From JAPLCX01 sp964460305 (GTDB lineage Bacteria > Auribacterota > Tritonobacteria > UBA1439), in assembly GCA_964460305.1 (NCBI GenBank), contig CAYWRA010000124.1:1-5874 (forward strand): DNA of 5,874 nucleotides, written 5' to 3'. A program made the position numbers and the translations under genes. Positions within the stretch are counted from its first letter, which is position 1, and every line of letters starts with the position of its first letter. Below the pieces are notes generated by a model that did not search any database, was not told where the DNA came from, and saw nothing but the letters and a program-made list of their open reading frames with translations. Shown in pieces: positions 4,589 through 5,874 of this stretch.

Positions 4589-4630
4589 CACCCCGCCATG
4601 AAGGCGGGGTGCCCCGCCGCATGGCGGGGC
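4589..4630. promoter_or_regulatory. Tandem GC hairpins in the rpsB-tsf gap, with alternative pairing
   Basis: CACCCCGCC (4589-4597) pairs with GGCGGGGTG (4603-4611) over a 5-nt loop. GCCCCGCC (4611-4618) pairs with GGCGGGGC (4623-4630) over GCAT. The inner arms can also pair with each other (GGCGGG 4603-4608 with CCCGCC 4613-4618), so three mutually exclusive stems exist, as in attenuators. No T run follows. The position, just ahead of the tsf ribosome binding site, suggests a role in setting the S2 to EF-Ts ratio; E. coli also has a termination signal in this gap. The function is inferred. Confidence 0.6.
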
Positions 4631-4666
4631 AAATCCAAAGTTTTAAGCTTACGATCCGGAACAGGA

Positions 4667-5572
4667 CTATGCTTCCTTCCCAGCCTCCGGCACGGGGTTC
4701 TCTTCCCCGCCCGATTCCATCCCGACGGCGGCGTTCTCTTTTTCCACGGGTGCTTCCGCCTTTGCGACTTCAGGCTCCGCAGGGGAACTCACCGCCTCCG
4801 CCGCTGCGGCCGCAGGCCCTTTTTCGCCCGCCTCCTCGCGCACCCTCCGCCCACGCCGAGGCTTCTTCCCCTCCTCCGTCGCCACCGGCCGGAGCTTGAT
4901 GCCCTCGGCGCAAGCTTGGGAAATGATGTCCGCCATGAGCTTGATCGCCCTGATGGCGTCGTCATTACTGACGATGGGATAATCGATTTCTTCCGGATCG
5001 GAATTTGTATCTACAAGCGCCACAATGGGTATGCCGAGCCGACGCCCCTCCGCCACCGCGATTTTTTCCTTTTTGGTATCGATGATAAAGATAGCGCCAG
5101 GAAGATCGCCCATATCCTTGATTCCCGTGAGATCGCGATCCAGTTTCGACTTCTCCCGCATGAGCGAGGCAACCTCTTTTTTGGGGAGTCTGGCGAGAAT
5201 TCCCTCTTCCGCGAGCCGCTCGATCTCCTTCAGCCGCCCGATGCTCTTGCGAACCGTTTTGATATTCGTGAGCAGGCCGCCTAGCCAGCGCTCCGTCACG
5301 TAGAACATGCCCGCCCTTACCGACGCCTCCTTGATGGATTCTTTCGCCTGCCGCTTGGTGCCTACGAACAACACCGATTTACCCGAGGCGACCGCTTCCC
5401 GGACGAATTTATAGGCTGTCTCCACCTGTTCCTGCGTCTGCTGGAGGTCTATGATGTGAATCCCGTTTCTCTCCTCGAAGATAAAATGCCTCATCTTCGG
5501 GTTCCAGCGCCGGGACTCGTGTCCGAAATGAACTCCCGCTTCGAGGAGATCCCTGACCGTGATAACTGCCAC
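4667..5572 (-). CDS. rpsB: 30S ribosomal protein S2
   Basis: S2 binds the 30S subunit late in assembly, beside S1, and is needed for normal initiation. The 301-residue product has the full family core. Visible are VRDLLEAGVHFGHESRRWNP (6-25), GIHIIDLQQT (37-46), VLFVGTKRQA (67-76), RWLGGLLTN (95-103) and PGAIFIIDTKKEKIAVAE (158-175), and then IPIVALVDTNSDP with IDYPIVSNDDAIRAI (181-210). From about residue 233 a tail of some 70 residues rich in Ala, Glu, Pro and Lys follows, of low complexity and probably disordered; many S2 proteins end near 230-260. The start is GTG 5572, 5 nt after AAAGGAGG (5585-5578), the strongest ribosome binding site in the window. It is first in the operon with tsf, pyrH and frr. 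In E. coli S2 represses its own operon. Confidence 0.98.
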   Translation of the reverse strand: MAVITVRDLLEAGVHFGHESRRWNPKMRHFIFEERNGIHIIDLQQTQEQVETAYKFVREAVASGKSVLFVGTKRQAKESIKEASVRAGMFYVTERWLGGLLTNIKTVRKSIGRLKEIERLAEEGILARLPKKEVASLMREKSKLDRDLTGIKDMGDLPGAIFIIDTKKEKIAVAEGRRLGIPIVALVDTNSDPEEIDYPIVSNDDAIRAIKLMADIISQACAEGIKLRPVATEEGKKPRRGRRVREEAGEKGPAAAAAEAVSSPAEPEVAKAEAPVEKENAAVGMESGGEENPVPEAGKEA

Positions 5573-5727
5573 TGCGTCCTCCTTTCAGGTTTTGCCCAAT
5601 TTGCCGGGGCGCCGATTTGCGCGCCATGCGCATGCCTCCCCTGGCGTCAATCCCGCTTATCGGGACATTGAGCTCCGCCTTCATGTGGAAATATGAAGAG
5701 CAGCAAGGCGATTTCCCATCCTTGCCG
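5573..5727 (-). promoter_or_regulatory. Candidate structured leader of the rpsB operon
   Basis: Upstream of rpsB lie three short perfect stems: TCCCG/CGGGA (5651-5665, loop CTTAT), CTTCAT/ATGAAG (5679-5698) and GCAAGG/CCTTGC (5703-5725). A structured leader would fit S2 autoregulation, known in other bacteria, but I cannot match a published leader motif. A TATAAC (5740-5735) could be a -10 box; no convincing -35 lies upstream of it, so the promoter is not located. Confidence 0.35.
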
Positions 5728-5874
5728 GGTTCTGGTTATATCAAAACGGATGCCCTAGGGGAAGGATTTTGTGAGTGCCGAGGGTTCAAGTATCGCCAAA
5801 TGGATGTGAGAAGAGTAAGGCGCGGGGCAACCGCACAACCTAAGCGCGATGCGTTCGGGGTAGGTCTGCATGGC
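5683..5874 (+). CDS. Weak partial open frame, unknown product, cut by the right edge
   Basis: From ATG 5683 the frame stays open for 64 codons to the window end. It begins MWKYEEQQGDFPSLPGSG and has a basic middle part, RQMDVRRVRRGATAQPKR. I do not recognise it. No ribosome binding site precedes the ATG, and the frame overlaps the likely leader and promoter region of rpsB on the other strand. A - strand frame over the same bases is also open from the edge to a stop at 5755. Neither is convincing as coding. Confidence 0.2.
   Translation, partial: MWKYEEQQGDFPSLPGSGYIKTDALGEGFCECRGFKYRQMDVRRVRRGATAQPKRDAFGVGLHG

Noticed and set aside
4561..4638. Longer EF-Ts starting at the ATG at 4638
   Set aside because: The extra 26 residues run through a GC hairpin and do not resemble EF-Ts. 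The GTG at 4560 has an ideal ribosome binding site and the family N-terminus.
4493..5284. Long (263-codon) + strand open frame opposite tsf and rpsB
   Set aside because: It lies antisense to two unmistakable genes and its translation is rich in Arg, Pro and Leu, as expected from the complement of GC-rich codons. No ribosome binding site or family match supports it.
5755..5874. - strand open frame of 39 codons at the right edge
   Set aside because: It is short, ends upstream of rpsB, has no recognisable motif, and competes with an equally open + strand frame.

Overview
The window is bacterial chromosome with three blocks. The organism is probably an uncultivated or little-studied Gram-negative-type bacterium, but I cannot name a phylum. 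The bacterial signs are the gene order rpsB-tsf-pyrH-frr, strong GGAGG ribosome binding sites, GTG starts on rpsB and tsf, and tRNA genes with encoded CCA ends. EF-Ts is the short (about 200-residue) form, unlike the longer gammaproteobacterial one. The operon looks GC-rich; the tRNA/repeat block is visibly richer in A and T.

Left block (1-1250, + strand). A sigma70-type promoter (TTGACA, 16 bp, TATACT at 250-277) drives an AbiEi-family antitoxin gene (285-887), which may be read from a leaderless mRNA. Its partner, the AbiEii nucleotidyltransferase toxin, overlaps it by 4 nt but is only an 89-codon remnant. The family N-terminus is joined in frame to the family C-terminus (PPGGPW) and the whole catalytic core is gone, so the antitoxin is now an orphan. 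A possible leftward gene start lies at the extreme left edge.

Middle block (1200-2321, read on the - strand). tRNA-Lys(UUU), a four-helix-bundle protein of the 23S rRNA intervening-sequence (IVP) family, and tRNA-Glu(UUC) lie in a row and end at a terminator-like hairpin. Nine copies (R1-R9) of a roughly 28-bp AT-rich repeat, in both orientations, are threaded through them. Neighbouring opposite copies form long inverted repeats. One such pair clamps tRNA-Lys in a potential 27-position helix, one frames tRNA-Glu, one frames the IVP gene, and two more form tandem gene-free units of about 90 bp. This repeat-tRNA-IVP arrangement is the most unusual thing in the window.

Right block (2322-5572, - strand). 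This is the translation operon rpsB (ribosomal protein S2), tsf (EF-Ts), pyrH (UMP kinase) and frr (ribosome recycling factor), all intact. The gaps between genes are wide (106, 186 and 154 nt) and each holds GC-rich hairpins that could adjust the output of individual genes. The region upstream of rpsB (5573-5874) holds three more hairpins and a weak partial reading frame that runs off the right edge.
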